This document shows, piece after piece, positions 1-9,136 of a stretch of DNA of 64,000 nt (position 1 is the first letter of the stretch; every line of letters starts with the position of its first letter). Location of the stretch: positions 124,001 to 188,000 of the forward strand of contig JAHELJ010000003.1 of NCBI GenBank assembly GCA_024644235.1. The letters run 5' to 3'. The notes under the pieces were generated by a model. It ran no database searches and had not been told where the DNA came from. It saw only the letters and a list, made by a program, of their open reading frames with translations. A program made the translations under genes and the position numbers. The stretch is from Lewinellaceae bacterium. Its GTDB lineage: Bacteria; Bacteroidota; Bacteroidia; Chitinophagales; Saprospiraceae.

Positions 1-1298
1 CCGTGACTAAAAACCTGGTTTTCGCTATGTGTTTCACCTGGTGGAAAAGGTTGAAATGGAAGGCTGCCGCTTATGAAGTTCAATGGTGTAAATCCCTCCG
101 TTCTAAACACCTCAACAAAAATTTTCGATGAAGCATTGTAGATCGCGGACAAGCCCAGTACCATTTGATTCTGTCTTTCCCATGGTGCCTCATCGGGGCC
201 AGCTCTGAAGTTGGAAAATTCTCCTGAGAGGGTATATTGAAATTTACCTTTCGAAGCAAGATCGTACTGCAATCCCAGACTCAACGAAGAAACTTTTGAT
301 GCTTTATAAATATCTAACGGAGGCGTAGGATTATTGGTCCCGGGCCATTCTTTGCCGGTGACCGCAAATGCACCTTTAAACAGTAGTTTGTTTTGATACT
401 CCAGTTGAGCATAGGCAGTGATAGCAGGATTTCTCTCATGGCAGGGTTCAAAATGTTTCACCGGAAATCTTTGACAATAGGCGCTGCCGTGCATGTAAGA
501 TCCACCTACCATTAAACTCAATGCGCTTGTATTCACCGGACTCAAGTTGAGATCCAGTACGAAATTATTAAGGCGAGATGGCACATTTGTCGAATCCCCT
601 ACCGGAGTATTTAGTGCGCGAAACTGCGAACCACCCTGAGCTGCCATAAAAGTGGCATGTACAACCGGTGTTTTGATACCAATCTGAGCCCCATATGCCA
701 ATGCCCCGAAAGCATGCCAGAGACTGGAATTGGTGAATGGACTCACACTGCCAGTAAGGCCGAAAGAGGCATCCATTTTACCAATGGCTGCATAAACGGG
801 AGATTTTCTCAAATCACCCAGTACGACAAATCCTTTCCGCAGCTGCAGTTGATTCCTCTCCAAATGAGTAATGGTACCCTGACCAAAACTCTGTTCCGGA
901 TTGTAGAGGATCTCTACAAATGCACTGATCCAATTATTAATCGAAGCCGTAGTGGCCAGTTGAAAAGAATGGATCACTGCTTCACTTACCGTGTTTCCAA
1001 TCTGATTGTTGGTGGTGGGGTGGCGCATCAGATAGCCAAACTTCGAATCCACATTGCTGTGTTGAAAATCAGCCAAAGCAATCAAAGAGCTTCCGATGAC
1101 AAGACCGGACTCAGACAAAGCTCCGGCCCTGCGTTCTTCCAGGAGCAGCGACACCTTTCGAAGATTTTGATTCGCCTCCAGCATCTTATAGGAGAAGGGA
1201 GCATTGAGACCGATAACCGGATCACTAGATATACGATCATCTTCTTGGGCAATGATACCAGTGCACAACAGGACAAACAAATAGACCAGGTTTTTCAT
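1..1298 (-). CDS. Outer-membrane beta-barrel protein, partial (LbtU/porin-like)
   Basis: An open frame runs without a stop from an ATG at 1298 to the window edge, giving about 432 residues with the C-terminus missing. It starts with a clear signal peptide (MKNLVYLFVLLCTGIIAQ) and continues as glycine- and aromatic-rich, alternating sequence typical of barrel strands (for example FVVLGDL, SPVYAAIGKMDASFG, SALSLMVGGSYMHGS). The segment around YAAIGK and the long barrel region recall LbtU-type siderophore porins, but this is from memory of the family and is not certain. The gene is divergent from the TPR lipoprotein at 1852, with a repeat-rich gap between them. Coding on this strand explains the open frame seen on the plus strand at 657-1322, which is a shadow. 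Confidence 0.75.
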   Translation of the reverse strand, partial: MKNLVYLFVLLCTGIIAQEDDRISSDPVIGLNAPFSYKMLEANQNLRKVSLLLEERRAGALSESGLVIGSSLIALADFQHSNVDSKFGYLMRHPTTNNQIGNTVSEAVIHSFQLATTASINNWISAFVEILYNPEQSFGQGTITHLERNQLQLRKGFVVLGDLRKSPVYAAIGKMDASFGLTGSVSPFTNSSLWHAFGALAYGAQIGIKTPVVHATFMAAQGGSQFRALNTPVGDSTNVPSRLNNFVLDLNLSPVNTSALSLMVGGSYMHGSAYCQRFPVKHFEPCHERNPAITAYAQLEYQNKLLFKGAFAVTGKEWPGTNNPTPPLDIYKASKVSSLSLGLQYDLASKGKFQYTLSGEFSNFRAGPDEAPWERQNQMVLGLSAIYNASSKIFVEVFRTEGFTPLNFISGSLPFQPFPPGETHSENQVFSH

Positions 1299-1440
1299 TT
1301 CATTGATTTTTTGATTTCGTAATAGGGTTGAGATCTAAATACAATCCTATTTTATCACTACTTCCTCAGGGTTGCATGTGTCAATTGACGATGGAATGAT
1401 CTCAATTGATGAGGACAGGGAAGTAATTGATATCTGAATG

Positions 1441-1730
1441 ACAACCGGAACGAGGCGAAGGACAAAGGGTTAAGGTTAGGGCCCATGAACCATCAACGGT
1501 CGATGGCAGGGGCAGAAGGGATAAACGGCCAACGGTAGGGGCAGCAGGCTGAAGCGAAGGCGAAGGAATTTATATTTCACACTTCGAGAAAAACCCTAGA
1601 TCTCCCGGGAGAGGACTTTGACTTTATCCCATTTTTGAGCTGCCAGCACCATAACACCACGTTACCAAAACATCATAAGACCATTCAACAAGACCCATGC
1701 CGCAAGACTCAAGTCACAAATCGCGGCGCC
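1441..1730. repeat. Composite intergenic repeat with 7-bp periodicity
   Basis: This lies in the 553-bp divergent gap 1299-1851, which holds no gene. The first half (1441-1566) is purine-rich with loose heptamers such as ATAAACG, GCCAACG, GTAGGGG. A module CACTTCGAGAAA follows near 1578, then CACGTTACCAAAACA near 1657, then CAAGACT, CAAGTCA, CAAATCG near 1704-1724. The same modules in the same order recur near 10.6-11.3 kb and 13.4-13.8 kb. Function is unknown. The promoters of the two divergent genes must lie in or beside it. Confidence 0.6.
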
Positions 1731-1851
1731 TATCATTAATCTCTTTAGCCCCTTTCACCCTTCACTTTTTACCCTTTACCTCAGAAGACCCCCTTGACCT
1801 TTCCGGTAATAAATATCAATTTGCTTCCATTAACCACTAAAACCAATTGTC

Positions 1852-3507
1852 ATGAAGCGATTTGCAATTTTTCTCGCCCTGATGACTCCATTGTATTTTG
1901 CCTGTGATACATCTCCTTCTGAAAAGGCAGAGACAGACATTGTGCAGGTGCCCTTCCTCACTCCTGATATCCTTTGCGGGACAGTTCAATTCAGCGATGG
2001 CTGTGGCACAGAGATGGACTCGTTGATTTCCTTTGGCCTGGCCCTAGTGCATCATATGACCTATGATGATGCGGAGCATATTTTTGATCAGGTCATCAAA
2101 ACAGATCCCGACTGCTTTTGGGGGCACTGGGGAAAAGCGCTGACCTATATTCATCCTCTTTGGCCGGATGAGCCCAGCGAAAGTCAGATGCAGCGAGGCT
2201 TGATCCTCACTCAAAAGGCAATGCAACTGGCATCGGAAGAGCGGGAAGAACTATTCGGAAAAGCCCTGGCAGCCTACTACGAAGATGGTAACTCGAAGTC
2301 GGAAAAGGAACGACTGACCAGTTACATGGGAGGCTGGAATATGGCCAGAGAAGCTCGGCCTGACGACATCGAAGCTCGGCTCTTCCATGGGCTGACTCGA
2401 TTAGCAAATGTTTCGCCCGATGATAAGTCACATGAGGTCCAGCTCCAAGTGGGCCGGATGGCAGAAGCAGTGCTGGAAGAAATCGAGGATCATCCCGGCG
2501 GATTTCACTACGCCATACATGCATACGATCTGCCACCGCTGGCTCATCATGCGGTGAGGGTAGCTCGCAACTACGGCAAGATCGCACCAGAGATCCCGCA
2601 TGCCTTGCATATGCCTACCCACATCTTTACCCGGCTGGGATATTGGCAGGAATCAATCGACTGGAACTACCGCTCTGCCCGGGCAGCGGAAAAAATGCCG
2701 GTGAATGGACAGGTTTCCCTTCACTATATGCACGCACTTGATTATATGGTGTACGCCCATCTGCAACAAGGAGAAGATCAAACGGCAAAAACGATCCTGG
2801 ATGAGATGAATGCTTTGGAAGGACCGATCCAACCCCACGCAGCCTCTGCGTATGCCCTGGCATCATTGCCCGTGCGATATGCACTTGAGCGGAAGGACTG
2901 GCAGGAAGCAGCTGAAATACCTGTCCGTACTCCAAGTACTTATCCCTGGGATAATTTTCCCGCTTTCGAAGCCATTACCCACTTTGGGAGAGGCATCGGT
3001 GCCGCCCGCAGGGGAAATACTGAAGCGGCCCTTGAATCCGTAGCAGCCTTGAAATCCTTACAAGAGAAAATGGGAGATTCGAAATCGACCTGGTACTGGC
3101 GACAGCAAATTGAAATACAGAAATTGGCCGTAGAAGCGTGGGCTGCATTTGCAGATGGTGATATGTCGACTGCTGAAGAGCAGATGATGGCATCAGTTGC
3201 AATGGAAAACGACCTGGATAAGAGTCCCATCACTCCGGGAGAGATACTGCCCGCCAACGAACTCATGGGCGATCTGATGATGGAAATGAAACAGCCACAG
3301 ATGGCAATGACCTACTACGAGAAGTCACTGGAGGGCACCCCTAATCGACTAAATAGCTATTACGGTGCGATGATGGCAGCAGGTGAGATGAACGACAAAG
3401 CTCTAATGAAAAAATATGCCACCGCTTGCGAAGAGGTAACTGCAGGCAAGAAGGTTTCAGATCGTGTTACATCCATGCAGGCCGAGATGAAGAAAGTCTC
3501 GTTATAG
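1852..3507 (+). CDS. TPR-repeat lipoprotein
   Basis: A 551-residue protein with a short lipoprotein-type signal ending near Cys18 (LYFAC), so probably anchored in the envelope. The body is helical with TPR-like repeats. It carries the motif ALHMPTHIFTRLGYW, which I associate with a conserved but uncharacterised family of TPR proteins in Bacteroidota and other environmental bacteria. Several aromatic/histidine positions (HHM, HWGKAL, HYAIHAYD) are typical of that family. No enzymatic domain is visible. It is a single-gene unit followed by a strong terminator at 3536. Its role is unknown; a scaffold for protein-protein contact is the family-level guess. Confidence 0.8.
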   Translation: MKRFAIFLALMTPLYFACDTSPSEKAETDIVQVPFLTPDILCGTVQFSDGCGTEMDSLISFGLALVHHMTYDDAEHIFDQVIKTDPDCFWGHWGKALTYIHPLWPDEPSESQMQRGLILTQKAMQLASEEREELFGKALAAYYEDGNSKSEKERLTSYMGGWNMAREARPDDIEARLFHGLTRLANVSPDDKSHEVQLQVGRMAEAVLEEIEDHPGGFHYAIHAYDLPPLAHHAVRVARNYGKIAPEIPHALHMPTHIFTRLGYWQESIDWNYRSARAAEKMPVNGQVSLHYMHALDYMVYAHLQQGEDQTAKTILDEMNALEGPIQPHAASAYALASLPVRYALERKDWQEAAEIPVRTPSTYPWDNFPAFEAITHFGRGIGAARRGNTEAALESVAALKSLQEKMGDSKSTWYWRQQIEIQKLAVEAWAAFADGDMSTAEEQMMASVAMENDLDKSPITPGEILPANELMGDLMMEMKQPQMAMTYYEKSLEGTPNRLNSYYGAMMAAGEMNDKALMKKYATACEEVTAGKKVSDRVTSMQAEMKKVSL

Positions 3508-3535
3508 CAGATAAAGAGATAACCTTTCGGTAATG

Positions 3536-3572
3536 ATGGTGGTCAGGGGGTGATGCTGGCCACCATTTTTTT
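3536..3572 (+). terminator. Rho-independent terminator of the TPR lipoprotein gene
   Basis: An 11-bp stem (ATGGTGGTCAG pairing with CTGGCCACCAT, one G-U pair) with a 9-base loop is followed by seven T residues. It sits 28 bases after the stop at 3507 and reads in the plus direction. No matching T-run exists for the convergent regulator gene. Confidence 0.85.
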
Positions 3573-3641
3573 AGAGTATGGATGAGCTGTTAATTTCTCT
3601 GTTGTACCTATTTCGGGATAAGACCGGATTTGAAGTGACGG

Positions 3642-4280
3642 TTAAACCAGGCCCAACTGCATCGCCTTACGAACGATACCCACGGAATTCTTCACTTCCA
3701 GCTTGCGGAGGAGACTCTTCCGGTGAGATTTTACGGTAGCGGGGCTGATAGCCAATTTCTCCGCGATTTCCGGATTGGTCAATTCCTGCATGATATAATG
3801 TAGCACCTCTTTCTCCCTTCGGCTGATCTGAGGTGCAGGTTGATTGATTGGGGATTCCTTACTTATACCTTTGAGAAACTGCCCGATCTTGCCTTTAAAA
3901 TACAGGCCGCCGGCATGTACTGCCTGAATCGCTTTGATGATCTCTTCCTTTTCAGCTTCTTTCAGCAAATAGCCGTAGGCACCGGCACGGATCATGGCAT
4001 CGACCATGGCTGCTTCATCATACATGGTGAAGGCGATCACCTTCACCTGAGGATGCTCTCGATTGATCCAGCGGCAGAGATCCAATCCGGACTCTTCTCC
4101 CATATTGATGTCGAGCAGGGCAACAGACACCGGTGTTCTCTGCAGAGCTGTCTTAAGTTCCTGACCGTTTTGAACTTTATGTCGTAATTGGATCGTGGGA
4201 ACATCTTCCAGCATCATACTGATCCCGTTTAGGATCACGGGATGATCGTCGGCTAGTAATATTTCAATTGGGGCGGCCAT
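3642..4280 (-). CDS. NarL/LuxR-family response regulator
   Basis: A 212-residue two-domain regulator. The receiver domain starts at EILLADDHPVILNG, with acidic pair D11/D12 and phospho-acceptor D57 in LLDINMGEESG. The C-terminal LuxR-type HTH carries SRREKEVLHYIMQ and the recognition-helix region SPATVKSHRKSLLRKL. The ATG at 4280 gives the standard receiver N-terminus and only a 17-bp overlap with the kinase gene; a longer frame from 4343 would add 21 unrelated residues. The tight overlap implies co-translation with the kinase, which is the likely phosphodonor. Its targets cannot be told from the sequence. Confidence 0.93.
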   Translation of the reverse strand: MAAPIEILLADDHPVILNGISMMLEDVPTIQLRHKVQNGQELKTALQRTPVSVALLDINMGEESGLDLCRWINREHPQVKVIAFTMYDEAAMVDAMIRAGAYGYLLKEAEKEEIIKAIQAVHAGGLYFKGKIGQFLKGISKESPINQPAPQISRREKEVLHYIMQELTNPEIAEKLAISPATVKSHRKSLLRKLEVKNSVGIVRKAMQLGLV

Positions 4281-6153
4281 GGAGTGGGATAAAGATATTG
4301 AAGCTTGAGCCTTCTCCAGCACTACTGTGGATATCGATTTCACCCTGAAGGGCAGTTATTCTTGATCGGATGCTAGTGATGCCGAGTCCCCCTTCCTCCT
4401 CAACCCGGGCGGAATCAAATCCTTTGCCATCATCCTCGTAAACCAAATGAATGCCTTCACTGTCCTGGCTGAGGTCAACCAGGACGGTTGATGCCTCAGC
4501 ATGTTTCAAGGTGTTGTTTGTCAATTCCTGCAGGATCCGGAAGAGGTGAATTTCCTGCTCCTCTTCCAACTTACCATTCACCCCATAGGATTGATAAGTG
4601 AACCGGGGCAGATGATTCCCTTGGTTCAGTTGGTCGAACAGTTGGTGAAGAGATTTGTCCAGGCCATGATTCGCAATGGAGGCAGGCATTAGGTTATGGG
4701 CAGTACGCCGGATCTCCTTGCCAGCGGAGTCAGTCAACTCCTTGGTTTCGGCAATCAGTTTCATTTGAACCTCATTGGTAGCAAAACCAGTCAGAGTCTG
4801 CAGGTTAATTTTTACACCCGCCATCAAAGCTCCGAGCTGATCGTGCAGATCCCGGGCGATCCGTTTGCGCTCCTGTTCCTGACCATGCACCAGGGCTTTC
4901 ATCATCCGGAAATCTTGTTCCTGCTTCAGCGCTATAATTCTGCGCTCATTGTGTTGGCGGTTGAATTCAGCTTCTCGCTCCTTCCGCTCCAGCTTCAGTT
5001 TGGCATTTCGGCGTAAAGTGACTAAGGTAATGGTGAGTAGGGCCAGAGCCAGGAAGGCACATCCGAGGATCCAACGCTGACGGGTCAGCCGTATCTCCTG
5101 GACAAAGTTTTGCGTCGAGAGTAAATCTATTTCTCGCTCCTTCAACCTGGTTTGGTAGACCACTTCCACTTCCGCTATCCTTTCCTTTACATTTTCGCTC
5201 GCGAGTTTCTGGTCATATTCGTGGTAGCGTGTATAGGCATCGTATGCCAGCTCATAATTGCCGGTTTTCGCATAGAGCATAGCAGCTTGGTGATATGACG
5301 CTCTCAGTCCATGATTAAATCCTATCTGATGCGATATCTCAAGGGCTCTATCTACATATTCCATAGCGTCTTCTACCCGGCCGGGTAATGTGGGACCGGC
5401 CACAGAAATATTTAGCAGACTGTACACCATCCCGGCACTGTCTCCCATCTGCTCCTTGAATTCCAATGATTTTTGCCAGGCCTCTATCGCATTCTTATGT
5501 GACTCTTTAGTCGCGGGCTCAGTTTCGATATGAAATATTCCCAGATTATTGTATGCTTTCGCCAGGCCTCCGATCGACCCCATTTTCTCTCTCAACTCGA
5601 TTGCTTGATTCAGATACCTCAGGGCAGTGTCTCGTTTTCCCATCCTTCGGTAGGCATCACCAAGCCGGCTGTATCCCGCAGCTATTCCCGAATTATCTTT
5701 TAGTTGCAGGCTGATTTCGAAGGCCTTGCGGGAAAATTCCAGGCTCTTGTCGTACGCAGCCAGATAGTAATAAATGCGTGCCACCTGGGAATACACAGTT
5801 CGCTGGGAAGCGGCAGTCAATTGGGGAGTCTTATCCAGAGCCTGAAAGCCAAAGTCCTGGGCTCTGCTGTAATCTTCAGTGGTCAAATAGGCATCACTTT
5901 TGGCCAGGAGATAACGGACTGTGAGTTCAGGGTCCTCGATGGTTTCTGCCAACGGTTCAGCTCGCTCTAATAACATGAGCTTCTCGAATCCCTTTAGCTC
6001 TTCATGATGTGACAGGGCTGTGAGGAGTGCCTCTATGATTATGGGCGGATCATCATCCGGCAGGGCATGCCAAATGCTATCTAGCGGGGTGCTTTGCAGA
6101 CCACAGATCCAAAAACTGGTAACAGCAGTAAGAAAACAACGCCAGATGGACAT
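4264..6153 (-). CDS. TPR sensor histidine kinase (HisKA_3 / NarX-like)
   Basis: A 629-residue membrane kinase. A secretion-like N-terminus leads into about six TPR repeats (roughly residues 50-330) that should be periplasmic. One membrane span follows (about 361-380, WILGCAFLALALLTITLVTL), then a charged coiled coil and the HisKA_3 dimerisation helix with the phospho-acceptor His437 in ARDLHDQLGALMAG. The HATPase_c domain carries the N-box ELTNNTLKHAEAS and the G-box DDGKGFD. This TPR-TM-HisKA_3 layout is common in Bacteroidota. It is the cognate partner of the overlapping response regulator. The ligand or peptide sensed by the TPR part is unknown. Confidence 0.93.
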   Translation of the reverse strand: MSIWRCFLTAVTSFWICGLQSTPLDSIWHALPDDDPPIIIEALLTALSHHEELKGFEKLMLLERAEPLAETIEDPELTVRYLLAKSDAYLTTEDYSRAQDFGFQALDKTPQLTAASQRTVYSQVARIYYYLAAYDKSLEFSRKAFEISLQLKDNSGIAAGYSRLGDAYRRMGKRDTALRYLNQAIELREKMGSIGGLAKAYNNLGIFHIETEPATKESHKNAIEAWQKSLEFKEQMGDSAGMVYSLLNISVAGPTLPGRVEDAMEYVDRALEISHQIGFNHGLRASYHQAAMLYAKTGNYELAYDAYTRYHEYDQKLASENVKERIAEVEVVYQTRLKEREIDLLSTQNFVQEIRLTRQRWILGCAFLALALLTITLVTLRRNAKLKLERKEREAEFNRQHNERRIIALKQEQDFRMMKALVHGQEQERKRIARDLHDQLGALMAGVKINLQTLTGFATNEVQMKLIAETKELTDSAGKEIRRTAHNLMPASIANHGLDKSLHQLFDQLNQGNHLPRFTYQSYGVNGKLEEEQEIHLFRILQELTNNTLKHAEASTVLVDLSQDSEGIHLVYEDDGKGFDSARVEEEGGLGITSIRSRITALQGEIDIHSSAGEGSSFNIFIPLHGRPN

Positions 6154-6517
6154 TGAGTGTGAATTTCAATCCAGGATAAATTAAGGAATTCCCCTCTATA
6201 ACCGGCATTTCGACGCTTTGATTTTTAATTGCGGAAACCCTGACTTGTTTCCCTGGTCAGGATGCAAACGAGGGGGCCATTGGCAAAATCTGGACGCCCT
6301 AAATCATCGTTTTTTTTTACTTATCCCTCCTTTCACGTCATAACGTATACCTCACACACCTCATATCCCGGCACCCAGCCAATAAATCACTGAGAGGTAG
6401 CAAAGGTCAGGGCGAGAGCTACTAAAGTCAGTTTCCCAAACATCATTTCCTTCCATGCTATTTATCATTGACGAGATCTCGAAGGAATCTAAAATTGTCT
6501 TTCCCGTGCCAAGTCAG
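6154..6517. other. Intergenic region, no gene seen
   Basis: This is the divergent gap between the kinase gene and the surface-antigen gene. It holds a weak inverted repeat (CCTGAC at 6239, GTCAGG at 6256) and a T-run near 6309. On the minus strand a 19-codon frame (6387-6446) reads like a bare signal peptide and stops at once; I do not call it a gene. The heptamer repeats seen elsewhere are not evident here. Confidence 0.5.
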
Positions 6518-7759
6518 ATGAAAAGAGGAAGTTTACGGGGGTGGATTATGTTATCCTGGGTGGTCGTGGTATGTTTCACCATTACTCCAGGGCAGGATAA
6601 TTCTGCATTCTCAGATGAAGGAGATCAAACAAGGGAGTTCAGGCGTTTAGACCTCTTTCCTGCTATCAGTTATTCACCTGAAACCAATCTGACGTTGGGC
6701 GCTATCGGAATCTATTATTTCGACCTAGCCAAGGGAAATCCCCAAACTCCAGTCTCCAATCTGGAGTTTTTAGGCATTTATACACTGAACCGGCAGATCA
6801 TCTTTGAAACCAGATGGGAAGCATTTACCACGCGGAGCCGATGGCGTACCCGGGGTGAAGCTTTTTACAATCGTTATCCCGACCGCAATTATGGAATGGG
6901 AAATGACGCCGGCACCCTGGTAGTAGAAGTTGACGGCGAAGGCGCTCTCGACACCCTCAACTACTTGAACTTCAACTCGGATCGAATCAAGGTTACACCT
7001 GTCGTGTTGCGAAAAATTTTCCCGCATACATACTTTGGTCTGATTTACGACATGGAATACTTATACCGGATGAGCATTTTACCGGAACGGTATTATTTCC
7101 TCAATACTGATTCGACTGAAATTCTTTCAATGCCGATCGACGGCATCCGTTCCGGCATTGGCTGGCAAATGCTGTATGACAGCCGGGACTACATACTCAA
7201 TCCCATGAAAGGCAGTCTGGTTGAATTACAGAATGTATACTACGGCTCCGCGCTTGGCAGCGATTTCCGGTTCCAGACGATCTATCTGGATGCCCGGCAA
7301 TATTTCAATGCTTCCCGCAACCAGACCCTGGCCCTTCGTCTGGTTGGGTCCTTTGGGTTTACCAGTGATGAAATACCTATGCGGGCTTTGTCAAGGGTTG
7401 GTGGTCACAAATTTCTCCGGGGATATTTCAAGGGCACCTATCAAGACCATCACATGACAGCGTTTGAAGTGGAATATCGGCTGCCGCTATGGTCAGAAGG
7501 CATCAATACCAAATGGTGGAAGGTCTGGAAGCGACTGGGTGTGGTGGGTTTCATCGGGGGTGCCCAGGTATTTCGTAAACCATCCAATTTTAAAGGCACT
7601 GAATTTAATCTGGCAGTAGGAACCGGCCTGCGTATTCTGTTCAACCCCGAATCGCGGGTCAATATAAGGATTGACTATGCCGTGGGACTGAGTCCTGGGC
7701 CTGAAGGACATGACAAACGACAAAGTGGTTTTTACTTCTACCTGGGCGAAGCTTTTTAG
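6518..7759 (+). CDS. BamA/D15-like outer-membrane surface antigen
   Basis: A protein of about 413 residues with a hydrophobic secretion segment near the N-terminus (MLSWVVVVCFTITPGQ) followed by a barrel domain of the bacterial surface antigen (D15/Omp85 C-terminal) class. Diagnostic pieces are MLYDSRDYILNPMKGSLVEL (bDxRd...p..G) and the RGY-type motif GGHKFLRGYF near the C-terminal third, ending in an aromatic strand (FYFYLGEAF). No POTRA domains are present, so it is not BamA itself. The start is uncertain: ATGs at 6455, 6518 and 6548 are in frame, and 6518 gives a charged n-region before the hydrophobic stretch. It is followed 30 bp later by the MFS gene, so the two are probably co-transcribed. 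Confidence 0.82.
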   Translation: MKRGSLRGWIMLSWVVVVCFTITPGQDNSAFSDEGDQTREFRRLDLFPAISYSPETNLTLGAIGIYYFDLAKGNPQTPVSNLEFLGIYTLNRQIIFETRWEAFTTRSRWRTRGEAFYNRYPDRNYGMGNDAGTLVVEVDGEGALDTLNYLNFNSDRIKVTPVVLRKIFPHTYFGLIYDMEYLYRMSILPERYYFLNTDSTEILSMPIDGIRSGIGWQMLYDSRDYILNPMKGSLVELQNVYYGSALGSDFRFQTIYLDARQYFNASRNQTLALRLVGSFGFTSDEIPMRALSRVGGHKFLRGYFKGTYQDHHMTAFEVEYRLPLWSEGINTKWWKVWKRLGVVGFIGGAQVFRKPSNFKGTEFNLAVGTGLRILFNPESRVNIRIDYAVGLSPGPEGHDKRQSGFYFYLGEAF

Positions 7760-7789
7760 GCATCTCCATCAGGAAAAAATAATCTATAC

Positions 7790-9130
7790 ATGAGCAGATC
7801 ACTGCCGGCCACTATCCCCAAAGATGACAAGAAAACGATCCGGGCCTGGGCCATGTATGATTGGGCCAATTCGGTGTATGCCCTGGTCATCACCTCAGCT
7901 ATTTTCCCGGCTTACTACAACTCCATCACCCGGACAAATGGCAGTTCGCGGATTGATATTCTGGGTATGGAGATTGAAAACACAGCAGCCTACTCGATCA
8001 ACCTCGGAATTGCCTTTGGAATCATCGCTTTCTTGTCGCCTCTCCTGTCGTCGATAGCGGACTATTCCAGTAATCACAAAAGATTCATGCAATTCTTTTG
8101 TTACCTGGGAGCTCTCAGCTGCATGACGTTGTTCTTTTTCACCCGCGGTGATCTGGTAGGTCTAGGACTATTCGGTATGATGATGGCCACGATCGGTTAT
8201 TCAGGCAGCATCGTTTTCTACAACTCCTACCTCCCGGAAATCGCTTCCCGAAGCAAACAGGATCAGGTAAGTGCACGGGGCTACGCCTACGGGTACCTGG
8301 GTGCAACTACCCTGCTCCTGATCAATCTGATTGCAATCCTCAATCAGGACCGGCTGGGAATCAATGATGATGGATTTTTACCCCGGTTATCATTCCTGCT
8401 GACCGGACTCTGGTGGATCGGATTTGCTCAAATCACCTTCCGCAAATTGCCCAAAGGAATCTACGTCAGAAGAGAGGCGGGAGATCATTACCTGCTGAAC
8501 GGCTATCGCGAATTGCTGAAAGTATTCGCATACCTTCGTTCCGACCGGAGGCTTCGCACCTTTCTGCTCAGTTTTTTCTTCTACATCATGGGCGTGCAAA
8601 CGGTCATGTTCATGGCTGCCTCATTCGGGGAGAAGGAAATACATCTGTCCATGATGCAACTGATCATCACCATCCTTCTCCTGGAATATGTCGGCATTGG
8701 TGGAGCCTTTCTATTTGCCTGGATTTCGAAAAAACTGGGTAATCTCCGGGCGCTCACTATTGCGGTGTCCATGTGGATCTTCATTTGCCTGGGCAGTTTT
8801 TATATCACAAAACCCATCCATTTCTACACTGCCGGCTTTTCTATCGGAATGGTGATGGGAGGCATCCAATCCCTGTCGCGTTCCACCTACTCAAAATTCA
8901 TTCCTAAAACCGGGAATAATGCCGGCTATTTTAGTTTTTATGACGTGTGCGAAAAACTAGCGATGATGTGCGGACTGATCATGTGGGGCTACCTTGACAA
9001 CCTGACCGGAAGTATGCGAAATTCCATCGCAGCTCTGGCCTTGTGGTTTAGTTTAGGATTAATATTTCTCCTCTGGCTGCAACGTATGCAAATTGACGTC
9101 AACCATCCTGAAGAAGTAATCAAAGAGTAA
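7790..9130 (+). CDS. UMF1/Atg22-type MFS transporter
   Basis: A 446-residue protein with about 12 predicted membrane spans. It opens with the hallmark of the UMF1 (Atg22-like) branch of the major facilitator superfamily: AWAMYDWANSVYALVITSAI. The paired segments LSSIADYSSNHKRFM (the A-motif equivalent) and GGIQSLSRSTYSKFIP are also typical of that branch. Yeast Atg22 exports amino acids from the vacuole; the bacterial members have no settled substrate. The gene lies 30 bp after the surface antigen and 6 bp before the lyase-like gene, so it is probably the middle of a three-gene unit. Substrate is not inferable from sequence. Confidence 0.9.
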   Translation: MSRSLPATIPKDDKKTIRAWAMYDWANSVYALVITSAIFPAYYNSITRTNGSSRIDILGMEIENTAAYSINLGIAFGIIAFLSPLLSSIADYSSNHKRFMQFFCYLGALSCMTLFFFTRGDLVGLGLFGMMMATIGYSGSIVFYNSYLPEIASRSKQDQVSARGYAYGYLGATTLLLINLIAILNQDRLGINDDGFLPRLSFLLTGLWWIGFAQITFRKLPKGIYVRREAGDHYLLNGYRELLKVFAYLRSDRRLRTFLLSFFFYIMGVQTVMFMAASFGEKEIHLSMMQLIITILLLEYVGIGGAFLFAWISKKLGNLRALTIAVSMWIFICLGSFYITKPIHFYTAGFSIGMVMGGIQSLSRSTYSKFIPKTGNNAGYFSFYDVCEKLAMMCGLIMWGYLDNLTGSMRNSIAALALWFSLGLIFLLWLQRMQIDVNHPEEVIKE

Positions 9131-9136
9131 CCGATT

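Noticed and set aside
657-1322. 221-residue open frame on the plus strand
   Set aside because: The minus-strand frame over the same DNA has a signal peptide and barrel-like strands with no stop for 432 codons; the plus frame has low-complexity, non-protein-like composition.
6387-6446. 19-codon minus-strand frame MMFGKLTLVALALTFATSQ
   Set aside because: It looks like a signal peptide but ends at once; too short to support as a gene, although it parallels the stub at 48028-48138.
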